Shown piece after piece: positions 23,908 through 36,923 of a stretch of 64,000 nucleotides of DNA. The notes under the pieces were generated by a model. That model saw nothing but the letters and a program-made list of their open reading frames with translations, was not told the origin of the DNA and made no database searches. How positions within the stretch are numbered: position 1 is the stretch's first letter; each line of letters opens with the position of its first letter. The position numbers and the translations under genes are program-made. Source of the stretch: an uncultured Lachnospiraceae bacterium (GTDB taxonomy: Bacteria; Bacillota; Clostridia; Lachnospirales; Lachnospiraceae); contig CAMWFQ010000022.1 in assembly GCA_947173495.1 (NCBI GenBank), forward strand, positions 1 to 64,000, in the 5' to 3' direction.

Positions 23908-24405
23908 ATGAATAATCAAAAATCTTTCAACACTCTGCTGCTTGTTCAGGCGGCTATGATTGCTGCGCTCTATGTAGTGCTCACCTTTATCGCCAACGAA
24001 CTGGGTCTGGCCAGCCAGGCTGTACAGCTTCGTTTCTCAGAGGCTCTCACTATTCTGCCTTATTTTACCCCTGCTGCCATACCGGGACTTTTTATCGGAT
24101 GTCTGCTGTCCAATGTTCTGACCGGTCTCGCACTTCCTGATATTGTTTTCGGGAGTATTGCTACGCTGATTGGCGCCGTTTTTACCCGGAAGCTTCGGAG
24201 GTATAAATGGCTGGCTCCCATCCCTCCCATCACAGCAAACACTTTGATCATTCCTCCGGTACTGCTTTTTGCCTATGGCATAAAGCCCCTGTGGTTTTCC
24301 TTCGTCACAGTTGCCCTTGGGGAAGTTCTTTCCTGCGGTGTACTGGGAATGCTGCTCTTATTTGCCCTGTCCAAATACCGAGGCAGGCTTTTCCCGGGCG
24401 AATAA
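23908..24405 (+). CDS. queT: Queuosine precursor transporter QueT
   Basis: 165 residues with five to six membrane helices. The QueT family pattern is clear: AALYVVLTFI, LRFSEALTILPYFTP, IPGLFIGCLLSN and the DIVFGSIATLIGA loop. It is the substrate-binding (S) component of an ECF-type importer for preQ1 or a related queuosine precursor, using an energising module encoded elsewhere. Ribosome site AAAGGAG overlaps the putative riboswitch tail, implying that preQ1 represses translation. Confidence 0.93.
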   Translation: MNNQKSFNTLLLVQAAMIAALYVVLTFIANELGLASQAVQLRFSEALTILPYFTPAAIPGLFIGCLLSNVLTGLALPDIVFGSIATLIGAVFTRKLRRYKWLAPIPPITANTLIIPPVLLFAYGIKPLWFSFVTVALGEVLSCGVLGMLLLFALSKYRGRLFPGE

Positions 24406-24448
24406 GCCTTCCGTCAGCAGCAAACTTCCTTATGCGGGTCTGCACATT

Positions 24449-24488
24449 AAAAACGGGAAACCTCCTCCAAGGGCGGTCTCCCGTTTTC
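24449..24488. terminator. Bidirectional terminator between queT and the DUF4097 gene
   Basis: AAAACGGGA on the left arm pairs with TCCCGTTTT on the right, with A and T runs on both sides, between two converging genes. Confidence 0.8.
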
Positions 24489-24497
24489 GCTTCTCTG

Positions 24498-25430
24498 TCA
24501 TTTTCTGTCCACATGAATGTTTCCGCTGCCCGTCTCTGCCTCAATCCTGCAGGATGCATTCTCCCCCACATCTCCTTCGGCATTGTTTTCCCGTTTATTA
24601 TAGGAAAGAACCTCCTCAAAATCTGTCCAGATATTCCCGCTTCCGGTATCGGCCCGGAACTGAAATTCCAGCTTTTCTGGCACCTCCAGTTTGACATTTC
24701 CACTTCCTGTCTGAATCTGTATATCTCCCGTTACTTCGTCAAAATCCGCCGTTATATTTCCACTTCCCGCTTTTGCCCTTCCGTTTCCTGAAAGACTGCT
24801 CAGTCTGATATTTCCGCTTCCTGTCTGCACATCCACCTCTCCGTCCAGAAGCGCTCCCGTTATATTTCCGCTTCCGCTCTCAAAGGAAAGCTCCCTTCCG
24901 TCAGCTCCCTCCCAGTTTATATTGCCGCTTTTTGTAGCGACCCTGAGAATCCCATCCTCTCTGATGCAGTCGGTTTCCGATTTAATGTTACCGCTCTTGG
25001 TCTCCACAGAAAACTCTTTGAGACTCTTTTCGGGAACATAAACCTCGATTCTCTCCACTGAACCCCAGAATCCAAAAACAATAAACGAATTTCTTTCCCC
25101 TCCCTTTACGGTAACTTTCTTTTCGTCTTCATAAATGACTGCTGCCAGTGCTTCCGGGGCCTTGCTGTGTAAGTATTCTTTAATAATAATTTTTTCTCCC
25201 TGAACAGGATACACTCTGATGTTTTTGCTTTTATACTGGACACTCAGGCATTCCGCCTCCGATAGCGGTATTTCTATTGTATTTTTTAACTCTGCCTTTC
25301 CTCCAAAAACGAAATCAGTTTCTCTGCTTCCCGTTCCTGACACAGCTCTCACACAAAGCATGCTGACTCCCACAATCACAAACAGCATAATACACGCCGC
25401 AATCAGCAGACAGATCCTATCTTTCCTCAT
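24498..25430 (-). CDS. Membrane-anchored DUF4097-type beta-helix protein
   Basis: About 310 residues: a short cytoplasmic start, one membrane helix (ICLLIAACIMLFVIVGVSML), then an extracytoplasmic domain with eight SGNI/SGNV turns (KSGNI twice, GSGNI/V six times) spaced 17-30 residues, the mark of the DUF4097 adhesin-like beta helix. The start MRKDR overlaps the end of the upstream HTH gene by 14 bases; a longer frame start at 25481 is less likely. It probably forms a cell-envelope stress or sensing unit with the HTH/membrane protein, as is common for such pairs. Confidence 0.82.
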   Translation of the reverse strand: MRKDRICLLIAACIMLFVIVGVSMLCVRAVSGTGSRETDFVFGGKAELKNTIEIPLSEAECLSVQYKSKNIRVYPVQGEKIIIKEYLHSKAPEALAAVIYEDEKKVTVKGGERNSFIVFGFWGSVERIEVYVPEKSLKEFSVETKSGNIKSETDCIREDGILRVATKSGNINWEGADGRELSFESGSGNITGALLDGEVDVQTGSGNIRLSSLSGNGRAKAGSGNITADFDEVTGDIQIQTGSGNVKLEVPEKLEFQFRADTGSGNIWTDFEEVLSYNKRENNAEGDVGENASCRIEAETGSGNIHVDRK

Positions 25431-26061
25431 CCCTGTCACCTGTTCCTTCCTCCAGGCGGTCAGCCTTTGTATGATAGGCATGGGCAGCCATTCTTCCTCC
25501 TCTTACCAGCGAATAATACAGCGGTATTGTAAGAAATATAATCCAGCCCGGATGCCAGGCTCCCCAGAACAGACCCAGACACATATAAACAAATGTTGCG
25601 AAAACCGGATATGCAAAGCAAAGGGCATTTCTGTTTCTGATGGCTGTTATTATGGAATTCCATATCGGCGGCAATAAAAATAAAATCCACCCCGGATGCC
25701 AGGCTCCGTAAATACATCCAATAATGAAATAAATAATCGTAATGATCAGGTATATGGGAAAGCTTGTAAATTCAAAAATCCAGTCCCTTCCACTGTTCTG
25801 CTCTTCCCTCTCCCCGGCATCTTCTTTTGCGTCGGTTGATTCCGGCACCATAATTTCCTCATCTGTTTTCAGCAGCTCATCCAGCGAAACCTGGTAAAGA
25901 CGTGCCAGCAGAATCAGATTATCCGTATCCGGCGATGCTTCTGCTCTTTCCCACTTACTCACCGCCTGCCTGCTGATCCCCAGTTTCTCTGCCAGCGCCT
26001 CCTGAGATAGATTATTGCTTTTTCTTAATTGAACAAGTCGATTTGCAATTTCAATATTCAT
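25417..26061 (-). CDS. XRE-family HTH regulator with C-terminal membrane domain
   Basis: 214 residues. The N-terminal XRE helix-turn-helix is clear (LSQEALAEKLGISRQAVSKW, DTDNLILLARLYQVSLDELL). After an acidic linker come two copies of an internal repeat with membrane helices (YGAWHPGWILFLLPPIWNSI and WGAWHPGWIIFLTIPLYYSL). ATG 26061 follows GAGGAAAAA; a start seven codons earlier is possible. The HTH plus GAWHPGW membrane repeat is a common Firmicutes arrangement, here in one operon with a DUF4097 protein. Confidence 0.9.
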   Translation of the reverse strand: MNIEIANRLVQLRKSNNLSQEALAEKLGISRQAVSKWERAEASPDTDNLILLARLYQVSLDELLKTDEEIMVPESTDAKEDAGEREEQNSGRDWIFEFTSFPIYLIITIIYFIIGCIYGAWHPGWILFLLPPIWNSIITAIRNRNALCFAYPVFATFVYMCLGLFWGAWHPGWIIFLTIPLYYSLVRGGRMAAHAYHTKADRLEEGTGDRDEER

Positions 26062-26161
26062 TTTTTCCTCACATTCCGCCACACAAGGGCTGTTATTTTC
26101 GGCCTGCCTTATGAAAAGATTATATGCCTGTTTTATCTGGAAGCACCACCAACTTTAGTTT

Positions 26162-26192
26162 GAGGAGCCGCAACTATCGGTTGCGTCTCCTC
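26162..26192 (-). terminator. Strong hairpin after the 845-residue membrane protein gene
   Basis: GAGGAG-CGCAAC pairs with GTTGCG-CTCCTC with one mismatched pair and a TATCG loop, 16 bases after the stop on the minus strand. There is no T run, so it may protect the 3' end rather than terminate. Confidence 0.5.
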
Positions 26193-26207
26193 TGATATGC
26201 TGATTCC

Positions 26208-28745
26208 TTATTCATTGTTCCTGATATAGGTGACAAAACAGTTGCCGTTCTGCTCAAACCATTCTGTCGAATCATTCATTCCAATCTTATAAACCAGCGC
26301 TTCCGACTCCGGATTCATAACTACTGTATTTTTTTCGTTGAATCCCACCAGGAGTACTGCGCTTCCATCCTGCATGGTCGCCAGAACTGGAATATCCTGA
26401 TTGACATAATAGAGCACAGATTCCAGCGTACACCCCGTCAGATCAAGCACCTGCACATCCGGCATACTCTCCTTTAAGATCGTCAGCACAGACTCCCCTC
26501 TGTTCAACATATACTCGGAATTTCTAATGATACCTTCATATTCCAGCATTGTGTCGAGGCAGACCGCCAGCGCATTTTTCTCTTCTGTAACACCAGATCC
26601 ATGAATTGCCATAATCTGATTGCTCAGACTGCGGTTTCCGCGCATCCACACATAATATCCTTCCTCGTTAACCACTACTCCTGAAATATCGTCTGCCTGA
26701 TTCACTGCGCTGTTTTCCTTTGTGTGTATACTTTCCAATCCAAATTTACCATATACATAGTATCTTCCTTTTCCCTCCTGATCATCCGCAAACTCTATCC
26801 TTCTCCCTCCCTCAAAAAGAACCTCCCGGGGCGTCAGATGCTTCATGGAAGAGGACGCTATGGTTCCTCTGAGCGCAATTTGGGTCAGTTTCTCATACTT
26901 TTCGGTTACGACAACTTCAACTGTATTCCGGCTCTCAGATGCAATCTCTGCATTCATGATCTGATCATCCTTGATCTCTGTATAGAATCCTTCCTCCGTC
27001 TTCTCAACACGCGAAAGAATAATCTGATTTTCACTTACCGTTCCTTCTGTAATGTAAACATTATCCTGCTGATAGACTAAAAGCACACCCTCTGTCTCGT
27101 TTTCAATCTTAACACAATACATGGGAAATACCGTATTTCCTGCATAATCCATTACAATATCTTCTTCTCTTGCGATTCCGTATATCAAATCTTCGCCCAT
27201 AAAGCCAATCGGTCTGATCCATTCACCATTGCCTGCCTTAATACTTTTTTGCTTGCCGGTAGTAAAATTCATCAACACCAGTTCCTGTCCCTGATGCTGC
27301 TCTCCACCTTTCTGCCAGACTGCCATTCTGTTGCTTTCCGATACCTTATAGCTGCCCTCCGCAAGATCCTCTACCACTGCCTCACAGGTTCTCTTCATCA
27401 CATTGATTCCATAGATTTTATCCTTCCATTTAAGATAAAGCATACTGTTTCCATTTATATAAGATAATTGCTCCACTTCTGTCATAAGAAGAGACTGTGA
27501 TTGTGCACAGGGAATATAAATCAGTTCTTCCACTGTATTCACTGCACTGTCATAATAGTAAAGGGAGGTTCCAACTTCGCCTTCGTGCCTCCCTCTGTTC
27601 ATATAGCCATAGACAAGAAAAATCACATTTCCTCCCTCGTCTACATTTAATATTTTGAGCGAATGTCCATCATACAAAGTTCTTTTATCCAGATTTTCTT
27701 CATTGTAAAATCCAAACAGAAGCGCCATCTTATTTTCTGTCACATTATAGCTGTAAAGCCGGTTTCCCGTGACAAAGGCAAGATTATTTCCGTCGTCGCT
27801 TTCTTTGAGTTCTGTCTCTCCACTGACAATGCCCAACAGAATCTTATTGTTTGCATATACTTCTCCCGCTGCGTCAAAAATCTGATCCATGGTTCTCTCA
27901 TAGTCCAATAGATACATTCTGTCTTCAGTATATCTTACGCGGTAAAATTCTTTTATCCTGTAATAACTTTTATTCTTCCCCTCTGACAGAGAAGCATAAT
28001 ACTCCACCAGAATGTTTCCAGTCTGGGAGGCCAGCTCTGTAATCGTTACTTCCGGTCGGCTTTCCCTTGTGATCTCCAGCTCTCCCCATGTCACCTGTTT
28101 AAAACTACTGTGAATCGTTACTCTTCCAAAAGTGGTATTATCTCCTTCTGAATTGGATTCCATATATTTTGCCAGATCTTTCGACGCTTCTTTGTCAAAA
28201 GTTTTATTCGAAAAATCGATCACATAATCCAGCTTGTCCTCTACATGATACTCCTCTGTACTGATCACTCTCGTATAATATCTGATTTCGCTTCCATCAC
28301 CTAATGTAAGCAAAATAACCAGCATATACTCCTGATTTGTCTCTATCAGATCTTTCAGCCCGAAGGATACTGCAATTCCTTCTTTTGACTCTTCAAATTC
28401 CTCTACTCTGGTATTCTCCACCAGACGTCCTCCATCCAGACTCCTGACTTCAAAGTTAATTTCACTGATGACATTATCAAAAGGTTCTATCTCCAGTCTG
28501 ATTCTCCTGCCCGAAGTAAGAGGCGTGATGCTCTCCCTCATCTGGCTCACCTCCATCACATCCGCATATCCATGCATCTCATTGATGGCGGTTCCATTGT
28601 AGTCTACAGAAATCACAGGATAGGTTGCCTTTCCCATTTCCATAGTCATATCGGCATTTCCCTGATTCATGACATTACTGATAATAAACAGTGCTCCTAT
28701 AAAAACAATAAGCACAATTACACTCTTGATGATTGACTTTTTCAT
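26208..28745 (-). CDS. Large membrane-anchored extracytoplasmic protein with degenerate C39-like C-terminus
   Basis: 845 residues. One N-terminal membrane helix (IKSVIVLIVFIGALFIISNV) anchors a long extracytoplasmic part made largely of beta strands, including propeller-like repeats (residues about 300-660). The last 130 residues resemble a C39-family papain-like domain: AVCLDTMLEYEG matches the C..T...YYG motif and PVLATMQ...SAVLLVGFNEKN...VMNPES matches the second half. The catalytic His that normally precedes VVLVG is Ser, so it is probably a binding domain, not a peptidase. Good AGGAG site. Function unknown. Confidence 0.75.
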   Translation of the reverse strand: MKKSIIKSVIVLIVFIGALFIISNVMNQGNADMTMEMGKATYPVISVDYNGTAINEMHGYADVMEVSQMRESITPLTSGRRIRLEIEPFDNVISEINFEVRSLDGGRLVENTRVEEFEESKEGIAVSFGLKDLIETNQEYMLVILLTLGDGSEIRYYTRVISTEEYHVEDKLDYVIDFSNKTFDKEASKDLAKYMESNSEGDNTTFGRVTIHSSFKQVTWGELEITRESRPEVTITELASQTGNILVEYYASLSEGKNKSYYRIKEFYRVRYTEDRMYLLDYERTMDQIFDAAGEVYANNKILLGIVSGETELKESDDGNNLAFVTGNRLYSYNVTENKMALLFGFYNEENLDKRTLYDGHSLKILNVDEGGNVIFLVYGYMNRGRHEGEVGTSLYYYDSAVNTVEELIYIPCAQSQSLLMTEVEQLSYINGNSMLYLKWKDKIYGINVMKRTCEAVVEDLAEGSYKVSESNRMAVWQKGGEQHQGQELVLMNFTTGKQKSIKAGNGEWIRPIGFMGEDLIYGIAREEDIVMDYAGNTVFPMYCVKIENETEGVLLVYQQDNVYITEGTVSENQIILSRVEKTEEGFYTEIKDDQIMNAEIASESRNTVEVVVTEKYEKLTQIALRGTIASSSMKHLTPREVLFEGGRRIEFADDQEGKGRYYVYGKFGLESIHTKENSAVNQADDISGVVVNEEGYYVWMRGNRSLSNQIMAIHGSGVTEEKNALAVCLDTMLEYEGIIRNSEYMLNRGESVLTILKESMPDVQVLDLTGCTLESVLYYVNQDIPVLATMQDGSAVLLVGFNEKNTVVMNPESEALVYKIGMNDSTEWFEQNGNCFVTYIRNNE

Positions 28746-28850
28746 AATTCTCCTGTTTTCGTTTATGATTTTCTATATATAAATATAGCCATAACAAATG
28801 TCATGACTATATTTTACTTATTTATAGAAAAAACCACAACAAAAACTTTA

Positions 28851-29240
28851 TCAGAATCTGAGTATCCCTCTTCTGGTATTATGCCTTCTTTTATATATTT
28901 CATAAAATAAAAGAATCTGTATCATATCTCCTGTCCACTTCCACTTCTCAGGCAAGGTCTCTGCATCCTGATTTTCCTTTTCCTCTTCTCTTCTGATTCG
29001 GTCCAGAATATCCGTTGATAATTTATAAAGCTGCCATTTATCCGGATACTCATCATAGATCATGCTGCCCTCATAATCCAGTTTATCCAGAATACCGCTT
29101 ATAACCTTCTGATACCGCTTTGCCTCCACAGGATACATTTGCTGCAGATATTCCAGGTCTCTTATGATAGAGTCTTCCTCCTGATAATACATAGGAAGCG
29201 GATAGGTCATATAAAATGGCAGTATTTTGCGTTCATACAT
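28851..29240 (-). CDS. Conserved hypothetical protein, 129 residues
   Basis: Soluble, Tyr-rich, begins MYERKILPFYMTYPLPMYYQ and is mostly helical, with the segment LQQMYPVEAKRYQKVISGIL and a basic end RRHNTRRGILRF. Ribosome site GGAAG precedes the ATG. It lies between atpC and the 845-residue protein gene on the same strand, about 100 bases before the latter, and may be co-transcribed with it. No family recognised. Confidence 0.7.
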   Translation of the reverse strand: MYERKILPFYMTYPLPMYYQEEDSIIRDLEYLQQMYPVEAKRYQKVISGILDKLDYEGSMIYDEYPDKWQLYKLSTDILDRIRREEEKENQDAETLPEKWKWTGDMIQILLFYEIYKRRHNTRRGILRF

Positions 29241-29349
29241 ATAGCTGACTTCCTTTTCTCTTTACAGCTATCATATGCATTTCCCGGATATCTTGTGAAA
29301 TTAAAATATTTCGGCTTTCATTTGCTTTTCGCTCCTGTATATAAACAGA

Positions 29350-29389
29350 GATGTTGCTTCATAACCATTTCTGGTTATAAAACAACATC
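29350..29389 (-). terminator. Hairpin ending the ATP synthase operon
   Basis: GATGTTG/CAACATC and ATAACCA/TGGTTAT form a two-part stem with an internal loop and TTTC loop, 20 bases after the atpC stop. The T run on the minus strand is poor. Confidence 0.55.
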
Positions 29390-29409
29390 CCATTATCATT
29401 TCATTCTTT

Positions 29410-29814
29410 TTATTTTAGTACATGAATACGCGCCAGTGCCCTTTGCAGAGCGGTCTCTGCACGCAGGACATCTGTTTCAGGCGTTTTGCTGCGCAGCCTT
29501 TCTTCCGCACGGGCTTTGGCGGCCTGTGCTCGATCCATGTCAATCTCTCCGGGCCATTCTATGACCTCAGCCAGAATCACGACCTCATCCTGTAGAATTT
29601 CAGCAAATCCCGCATGAAGAGCAGCCTCTTTTGTCCCCTGTTCCTCTGTGATCGTAAGTATACCTGGCCTGACAATCACTGTTGTTGGAACGTGTTTCTT
29701 CAGAACGCCTATTTCACCTTCTGTCGTATTAAATTCCACCATAGAAACCTGTCCTTCATAAAAAATACGATCAGGCGTGATTATTTTTAATGAAAATAAA
29801 TTGTTGTCTGCCAT
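29410..29814 (-). CDS. atpC: F1 ATP synthase epsilon subunit
   Basis: 134 residues. The N-terminal beta sandwich (FSLKIITPDRIFYEGQVSMV, GVLKKHVPTTVIVRPG) and the C-terminal helical hairpin (AQAAKARAEERLRS, TALQRALARIHVLK) are complete. It sits on the central stalk with gamma and can inhibit ATP hydrolysis. Last gene of the operon, 17 bases after atpD. Confidence 0.97.
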   Translation of the reverse strand: MADNNLFSLKIITPDRIFYEGQVSMVEFNTTEGEIGVLKKHVPTTVIVRPGILTITEEQGTKEAALHAGFAEILQDEVVILAEVIEWPGEIDMDRAQAAKARAEERLRSKTPETDVLRAETALQRALARIHVLK

Positions 29815-29831
29815 CTGCTTCCTCCCCGTAA

Positions 29832-32193
<2,362 letters not shown>

Positions 32194-32220
32194 AGTAATC
32201 CTCCATTCTTGCTCTTTTAA

Positions 32221-33762
<1,542 letters not shown>

Positions 33763-33767
33763 CTAAA

Positions 33768-34316
33768 CTATTGCAACTGTACTTTGAGCAGCTCACGCTG
33801 CAGTTCAAACAGCTTGCTTTTTACACTGCTGTCCACTACCCGGTCGCCAATACGGATGATCATACCTCCGATCAGGTCGCTATCCACCTGATAGTGCATT
33901 TCCATTCTGCTAAAAGACGTGGTAGAGAGCAGCTTTTGTTCTATTTCTTTTTGCTTTGCCTCACTCAAATCGAACGCTGTGGTCACATAAGCGATCCCGA
34001 TTCCCTTAACCTTTTTTACTTCCCCTATAAAGTAATCCAGTATGACGTCAATGTCTCCATATCTGTCTTTACTGATAATGAGATGTAAAAAGCCAAGCAG
34101 CTCATCCGAAATACGGCCTTTGAAAACTTCTTCAAGGACATTCAGCTTTTCCTCCTTGAGAATTTTCGGATGATTCATTAATTTCCCAAAATCCGGGTTC
34201 TCAGAGAGAAGCTCCTTAAGCTGCATTACTTCCTCAAGGAACTCTTCCTCTCTTTTTTCTTCCACAGCCAGTTCAAACAAAGCTTCTCCATATGTTGCGC
34301 CAACTAGCTTTGCCAT
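33768..34316 (-). CDS. atpH: ATP synthase delta subunit
   Basis: 182 residues. Conserved N-terminal ATYGEALFELA, C-terminal IGGMIIRIGDRVVDSSVKSKL. It connects F1 to the peripheral stalk b subunits. It overlaps the end of atpF by 13 bases, so the two are translationally coupled. Confidence 0.96.
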   Translation of the reverse strand: MAKLVGATYGEALFELAVEEKREEEFLEEVMQLKELLSENPDFGKLMNHPKILKEEKLNVLEEVFKGRISDELLGFLHLIISKDRYGDIDVILDYFIGEVKKVKGIGIAYVTTAFDLSEAKQKEIEQKLLSTTSFSRMEMHYQVDSDLIGGMIIRIGDRVVDSSVKSKLFELQRELLKVQLQ

Positions 34317-34819
34317 GTGCTCTCACCTATTTCCTTTAACGTTTCGTTTACCAGGCTTTCCTGTACGGTTGTGTCGATAGATGCTTTTACTACCTTACCG
34401 GCCATTATGGATGCAAGCACTACCATTTCACGTTTTACATCGTCTGCCGCCTTTTGTTTCTCAAGCTCAGCTTCCGCTTTGGCTCTCTCTATAATCCTTG
34501 CAGCTTCTTCTTTTGCCTCTGCTACAATCTTATTTTCATTTTCCAGAGCCCGCTTTCTGGCATCACTTAAAATTTCTTCTGCTTCTTTATCGATATTCTT
34601 AAGCTTGTCATCATACTGCTTTTTAAGCTCAGACGCCTCTTCCTTATCCCTGGCTGCGCTGTCCAGTTCATCCTTTATCTTCGCCTGTCTCTTTGCAAGC
34701 AGTTCTCTTACTGGATTAAACAGAAAATAAGATGCCACCAGAAAGAGCACAAACACTGCAATAATCATGAGAGCAGCATCCGCGAGCAGCTGCAGGTCAA
34801 GGTCAAAAAGTCGTTCCAT
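34304..34819 (-). CDS. atpF: ATP synthase b subunit
   Basis: 171 residues: one N-terminal membrane helix (ALMIIAVFVLFLVASYFLF, then NPVRELLAKRQ) followed by a long charged coiled coil to the C-terminus. It forms the peripheral stalk. Strong AAAGGAGG site. Only one b-type gene is present, so a homodimer is expected. Confidence 0.96.
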   Translation of the reverse strand: MERLFDLDLQLLADAALMIIAVFVLFLVASYFLFNPVRELLAKRQAKIKDELDSAARDKEEASELKKQYDDKLKNIDKEAEEILSDARKRALENENKIVAEAKEEAARIIERAKAEAELEKQKAADDVKREMVVLASIMAGKVVKASIDTTVQESLVNETLKEIGESTWQS

Positions 34820-34870
34820 CCGTAAACCTCCTTTCTTTTATTTCCTTGCGCTGACTTTAGCAAATTCTTT

Positions 34871-35167
<297 letters not shown>

Positions 35168-35228
35168 TTATCAATTTTTCTTTCCAGCTTTTCAGCTGTC
35201 AATCACAAAAGGTTATTTTCTGTCTGTG

Positions 35229-35951
35229 CTAATCACCTGTATTGCATGCATCCGCAATATAGGTCATGGTCAGCATACAGAATACATAAGTCTGAATCGC
35301 ACCTGAAAACAGGTCAAAATACACATGCAGCACAGCCGGCCAGATAATAGCCACCTTACTCAGCAATGCATAGATCAATGCCATGATCGCAGTCCCTGAC
35401 AGAATATTCGCAAATAAACGAAGCGATAATGAAATCGGAACCGCAAAGTCACTTATAACATTAATCGGCGCCCAGATTGGCCACGGTTCACATAATCCCT
35501 TCAGTACACCTGACACCTTCTGATACTTAAACTTGTTAAAATGAATCAGCGTAAACGTAATAATTCCCAATGCAAAAGTTACGCCATAATCGGCAGTAGG
35601 CGGACGCAGTCCCAATAGCCCGGAAATATTGCTGAATAAAATAAATATAAATATTGTTCCAATATAATTCCGGAATCTGACCGCCTGAGGGCCCATAACA
35701 CCGCTCACCATCCCATCCAGCATCTCCACGATCAGCTCCACTACATTCTGAAATGCTCCCGGTACTTCCGTAGCATGTTTAATCGCCCTGTTCGCAGCAA
35801 TGCAAAATCCAATGATAATCAGAAAGACGATCAGAACGCACACATGTGTGGTCGTTATCCAGACAGTCTGGCCGAACAGCTCATAGGAAAAAACACCGTG
35901 GACCATAAAATCCACACTTCCGGACTCAGATAACAGAATTCCCTTTCCCAT
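35229..35951 (-). CDS. atpB: ATP synthase a subunit
   Basis: 240 residues with six membrane segments. The essential Arg lies in PISLSLRLFANILSG and the C-terminal helices end QTYVFCMLTMTYIADA. It provides the ion half-channels facing the c-ring. Ribosome site AAGGAGGGAGG. Length is normal for Firmicutes. Confidence 0.97.
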   Translation of the reverse strand: MGKGILLSESGSVDFMVHGVFSYELFGQTVWITTTHVCVLIVFLIIIGFCIAANRAIKHATEVPGAFQNVVELIVEMLDGMVSGVMGPQAVRFRNYIGTIFIFILFSNISGLLGLRPPTADYGVTFALGIITFTLIHFNKFKYQKVSGVLKGLCEPWPIWAPINVISDFAVPISLSLRLFANILSGTAIMALIYALLSKVAIIWPAVLHVYFDLFSGAIQTYVFCMLTMTYIADACNTGD

Positions 35952-35967
35952 ATTTTCACCTCCCTCC

Positions 35968-36414
35968 TTATATGTTCTGTCCCTTGACAGGTTCTTCTAT
36001 CAGCGGGGGAAGAATTTCCTTCCCATATATCAATGTACTGATCTTTTGGGTAATAAAGTGCATATAGGCCGATGCCTTAAGACTCATAATACCTAAAAAC
36101 GCCGCGAGCGGATCTGCAAAGCCGCTTATGGCAATCAGTGCAAACGCTGCTACAATAAAAATGTACCGCACTATATTGTGCATACTCATAACTTTGACTG
36201 CCTGGCGCTCTCCTGAATCAAGCGCCCGGTCAAGGGACCACCACATATGAACGGCGCTGATCATGGCAATCACTATCCCCAGCCACAATCCCAGAGAATA
36301 TTCTGCTTTATCCCTGACCAATACTACCAAAATCTGACATAAAATACCAAATATAAAGACACCCGTTTCAAGTTCAAACAGTGTCCTGTTTATCCTGGTA
36401 ATCTTCTCCTTCAT
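35968..36414 (-). CDS. atpI: ATP synthase subunit I-like membrane protein
   Basis: 148 residues with four hydrophobic segments (FELETGVFIFGILCQILVVL, LGIVIAMISAVHMWW, YIFIVAAFALIAISGFA, PLAAFLGIMSLKASAYMHFI). This is the ATP synthase subunit I group that helps assemble the c-ring. It overlaps the preceding atpZ-like gene by 41 bases and is 16 bases before atpB. Confidence 0.85.
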   Translation of the reverse strand: MKEKITRINRTLFELETGVFIFGILCQILVVLVRDKAEYSLGLWLGIVIAMISAVHMWWSLDRALDSGERQAVKVMSMHNIVRYIFIVAAFALIAISGFADPLAAFLGIMSLKASAYMHFITQKISTLIYGKEILPPLIEEPVKGQNI

Positions 36415-36709
36415 TTAGGGTCTCTCTGCTCCTCCTGCTCTTATGAAGATATGCTGACTGCTCGCTTTCTTTCTCAAAAATCTGTCTGGAAAAGCGATAC
36501 ACATTATATCCTCCCGACACCGCCCCCACAAAAAACAATACAAATACAAGGAAATCTGTTCCCAGCTTTCTATCCAGAAACATACCCAAAAAAGAACAGG
36601 CAAAAACAGGAACCAGCATATTGACTCCAAACTGTCCGATCATTGTCAATGCCTGATAAACACCCCGATTATATTTCACCTGTTTCTCCCTCTCAAATAC
36701 TCTTTTCAT
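36374..36709 (-). CDS. atpZ: AtpZ-type F0 accessory protein
   Basis: 111 residues with two membrane helices (ALTMIGQFGVNMLVPVFACS and FLVFVLFFVGAVSGGYNVYR), typical of the AtpZ/AtpI family that precedes atpI in many Firmicutes and is linked to assembly or magnesium/calcium handling. First gene of the operon. The basic/acidic tail ending DKQDTV overlaps the start of atpI. Confidence 0.85.
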   Translation of the reverse strand: MKRVFEREKQVKYNRGVYQALTMIGQFGVNMLVPVFACSFLGMFLDRKLGTDFLVFVLFFVGAVSGGYNVYRFSRQIFEKESEQSAYLHKSRRSRETLNEGEDYQDKQDTV

Positions 36710-36727
36710 TTCATGCGCTCATTTTTA

Positions 36728-36755
36728 ATTATACCACTTTTTCCGTTTATGTCTA
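36728..36755 (-). promoter_or_regulatory. Promoter of the ATP synthase operon
   Basis: Minus strand TAGACA (36755-36750), 16-base spacer, TATAAT (36733-36728), about 20 bases before the atpZ start codon. Confidence 0.7.
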
Positions 36756-36842
36756 GAAAATAATCCTGAAAAGCCACTGAATTCCGCTTGCTTTTATTCC
36801 TGCAGCCCTGCGAAATTTTATTCGTCAAATTCACTGAATTTA

Positions 36843-36871
36843 TTGACTTTCTTCCTGTTTAATAGTAGTAT
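36843..36871 (+). promoter_or_regulatory. Promoter of the DUF402 gene
   Basis: TTGACT (36843-36848), 17-base spacer, TAGTAT (36866-36871), about 50 bases before the AAGGAGG ribosome site and ATG at 36924. Confidence 0.6.
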
Positions 36872-36923
36872 TTTTCATAAATAATCTCTGTTTAAGTCAT
36901 CATATTCTGCTCAAGGAGGTCCT

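Noticed and set aside
24498-25430. Repeated GSGNI-coding units as a possible DNA repeat or CRISPR-like array
   Set aside because: The repetition is at protein level, with irregular spacing and divergent codons, as expected for a DUF4097 beta helix.
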